From the NCBI RefSeq assembly GCF_016545825.1, contig NC_052612.1, positions 41,771,738 through 41,835,737 of the forward strand: a stretch of 64,000 nucleotides of DNA, given 5' to 3'. A program made the position numbers and the translations under genes. This stretch comes from Eucalyptus grandis (Eukaryota; Streptophyta; Magnoliopsida; Myrtales; Myrtaceae). The notes under the pieces are model-generated. The model saw nothing but the letters and a program-made list of their open reading frames with translations, was not told the DNA's origin and searched no databases. Of this stretch, positions 61,542 through 64,000 are shown in pieces. Each line of letters opens with the position of its first letter. Positions within the stretch are counted from its first letter, which is position 1.

Positions 61542-61559
61542 TTTTGTTTATAGAAACAA

Positions 61560-62310
61560 TTTCTATACATTTAGAGGCATTTGGTAACTGTCCAAAAAAT
61601 TATATTCCTGAAATAGAATTGTTTTTAGCATTATTCTCAAAATTTTTAATCCAAACTCTTTTTAAAAAAAAAATTTTATTGTTTTTTCCTTTTTTTTTCT
61701 CTTCTTCTTCAAGCTTTGGCTGATCACCAGCCATGGGATGACCGGCAATCGGTTGGTGGCTGGTGACTGGCCAGACAAGGGCCAATGATCTTGCCAAATT
61801 GTCATTGGCCTCCAATGAGGTCGCACCTCATTGGTTAAGCCTCGCTTAGCCATCAGCAAGTCTCGACCTCGCCCGAGCAAGGCTCATGTGGCCATCGAAG
61901 AGACTTGGTCAAGGCCCAAGCAAGGCTCACCTAGCCACTAGAGAGGCTCGTCGTCGTTGGTGGCTAGGCGAGTCTTTGACAAGCTCATTGGACCTCGCCC
62001 AACCAATCATCGATGATTAGCAACGGTGGATGGTCGCGGGGCAATGGTCAACGGTGGCAGCGGTGGAAGAAGAAGAGAGGAGGAAGAAGAACAAGAAGAA
62101 AAGAAGAAGAGAAAAAAAGAAAAAAAAACAAATTTGGGTTGGGTTGATTCTGAAATTGTTCCCGAAAAAAAAGAAGCAACTTTCTTTTATCCATTGATTA
62201 TGTTCCAAATCTATTTTCCATAACAAAAAATTTACCAAAAGGTTTTTATTCCAAATCTATTCTTAAGAGCAAAAAGATAGAATCGGTTACTACTTGGCAA
62301 ATTGCCAAAC
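61560..62310. mobile_element. Foldback-type element with GC-rich core
   Basis: The left arm near 61575 (CATTTGGTAACTGTCC) and the right end near 62310, reverse complemented (TTTGGCAATTTGCCAAGTAG, then TAACCGATTCTATC), are loosely similar. The core at 61710-62060 is made of GGC/GAGGCTC/CACCTAGCC words as in the elements at 30085 and 55970. Purine and pyrimidine runs flank the core. Borders are approximate, non-coding. Confidence 0.5.
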
Positions 62311-64000
62311 TCGTCCTAAAACCTAAGGGTTCCTCCACAAGGTTCATCCACGGAGGGTGAGTTAGGACTTAAGATTAGGCCGAAAGGTGTAGTCGATGGA
62401 CAACATATGGATATTCCTGTCTACCCCTTGTTGGTACTGAGGGACAGAGGAGGCTAAGTTAGCCGAAAGATAGTTATCGGTTCAAGGACGCAAGGTGCCC
62501 CTAATGTTATATTAAAAAAAAAAAATCCTAATGGGCATGGTAAAGGACACATTAGCGAAGGACAAAATTAGGATTTTCCGCTCGCATAAATAATCTTTAA
62601 TCTTTTGTTTGGTGATCAATATCGACTTGAGACCTTTTTTATTCGATATAATCTTTAAATTTTTTGCTTGATATGGCCTTTTTGTTACAAGAAAATTAAC
62701 AGTGTCCGCTAATGTGGAGGTTCAACGCGGTTAATTTGTCATCAGAGGTCAAAAATTGGCGTTTGAGTGGACCGATAAGCTAGTCTAGATAGTTTGAGGT
62801 CAACCTTCTTTTTTTGTTTTTTGTAATTTTTGAACACCCCAATATTTATTTTAATTAAGTGAATCAAACGCTTCCTACTCACCACCCCTATCCGCCGTGG
62901 CTTGTCTCGAAGAACATGGCCATCAAAACTCAGCAGTTACCGCCGTCATCACCAAACTTAAAGATAAGTATAGTTGTTTGGTCAAGATGGCTCTCAAACC
63001 AAATACCTTTCATAGAAAAAGAGTTTTCTTTGGATTTATTATTTATATAAGGTCCTGTATCACTTCGGAAAAGAGGCTATACATTTTAATACAACTACAA
63101 TAAAATAAAGGATAAATCTAAAGTAATTGAAAGTAAATGTAAATAGGGATAAGTAAAAATAGCTAAAATTGAGTGTACTTATGTCTATTGTGCAAATGTG
63201 TAATCCTTTACAATGATGTTTTCTCGGCTACTTATAGTCTAGCATTATGAATAACTGTCCCTTGGTGATTGTTACTTCAATTTCAAATATCCTGGAATCT
63301 TCTGTAGAAAATTATTCACACAAATAATTAATTAATTAAGAAGAATCAAATCCATATATGACTATAAAACACCAAAATCGATAAACACGGCAAAATTAAA
63401 ATGTACTTGTTTGAGCCATTGTTTACTTGAAAAAAATAGATTACTATGATACCAGAGATCTATTGGAATGCCAGATCTTCATTTCTATGACCTATTTCAG
63501 TATAACAGTTTTCAATGGAATTAAACAACTAATAGGTATAACCTACCATTTTATAGGCTGGATAGGGGACATAGTAAACCCTAATTAATAACGTGTCAAC
63601 CGAACCATTCCCATTACAGGCTTCAGTTAAACACAATTGCCTACACCTTACTGCTCAACTAGCTCATTATTAATAAATGTCAATACCCAATTCAATAAGA
63701 TACTTCTAGGGTTTAACAAATATTGAAATATCTATTAACCCAATTATTTAAAATAGAAAATTAATTAATTAATGTAAGCTCATATTATAGAAAATTTTTA
63801 ACATGTTCCCACCTGGGCTACATTAATTTATTTATTTTTATTTTGAAAATGATTTTATGTTGAAAATGACACTATCGAGTTTATAACTGAATTTTTTGTT
63901 TTATGTGACCATAACTTTAAAAAATAATATTCCAATAACAACATCTTAAAACCAATCCAATCCTATATAATCTCAATAAAGGACTATGGAAATCAATGTA
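62311..64000. other. Intergenic spacer to the right edge
   Basis: AT-rich, no gene, RNA or clear repeat recognised. Short plus-strand frames at 62859-63103 have no family match. Confidence 0.5.

Noticed and set aside
1..64000. Search for CRISPR arrays, rRNA genes, prophage or a novel defence-type cluster
   Set aside because: Nothing of the kind is visible; spliced plant genes and plant transposons explain the recognisable content.

Overview
The window is nuclear DNA of a flowering plant, most likely a woody eudicot; I lean towards Myrtales (Eucalyptus-like), but that is inference from overall style. The evidence for a plant is GT-AG spliced genes of plant-specific families (an NPF transporter, a membrane-tethered bZIP, a GARP transcription factor, a CC-NB-LRR receptor, a BAHD acyltransferase), AT-rich spacers and many short inverted-repeat transposons. 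There is no operon, CRISPR array, prophage or other bacterial feature, and I found no exotic new system.

Layout, left half. On the minus strand: the N-terminal exons of a UBP5-type ubiquitin protease (1596-3795, running off the left edge or into a long intron), a decayed Copia pol (about 4430-5900), a complete five-exon NPF3.1-type transporter (7137-10249), a 6.6-kb gene-poor stretch with a very recent 87-bp duplication, an intronless exocyst SEC15 gene (17023-19392) with a probable 5'UTR intron, and a two-exon bZIP17/28/49-type ER-stress factor (21481-24789). A 0.7-kb inverted-repeat element sits about 250 bp upstream of the bZIP start codon.

Middle. A gene-empty, transposon-rich stretch (about 25.8-32.0 kb) is followed by a four-exon R3H-SUZ protein on the plus strand (32508-36263), a compact non-coding LTR element with recognisable LTRs, primer site and polypurine tract (37442-38864), and a MYBC1/LUX-type GARP gene on the minus strand (40618-41551) whose frame is broken twice in GC-rich runs.

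Right part. A CC-NB-LRR resistance gene (45343-48083, one apparent missing base), a BAHD acyltransferase (52634-54100, one apparent missing base, one 97-bp intron), and a second, badly truncated copy of the CC-NB-LRR (57569-58912), all on the plus strand. Between and after them lie several MITE-like elements, two with perfect target-site duplications (8 bp, hAT-type; 9 bp, Mutator-type).

How the genes fit together. They are not one pathway. UBP5, SEC15, bZIP17/49, R3H and MYBC1 form a conserved chromosomal neighbourhood: from memory, their Arabidopsis counterparts sit in two duplicated segments, At2g40930-At2g40970 and At3g56640-At3g56680. The receptor pair, the acyltransferase and the transposons look like lineage-specific additions. 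The recurring defect in otherwise healthy genes, always one base short, points to base-level assembly error as much as to pseudogene decay.
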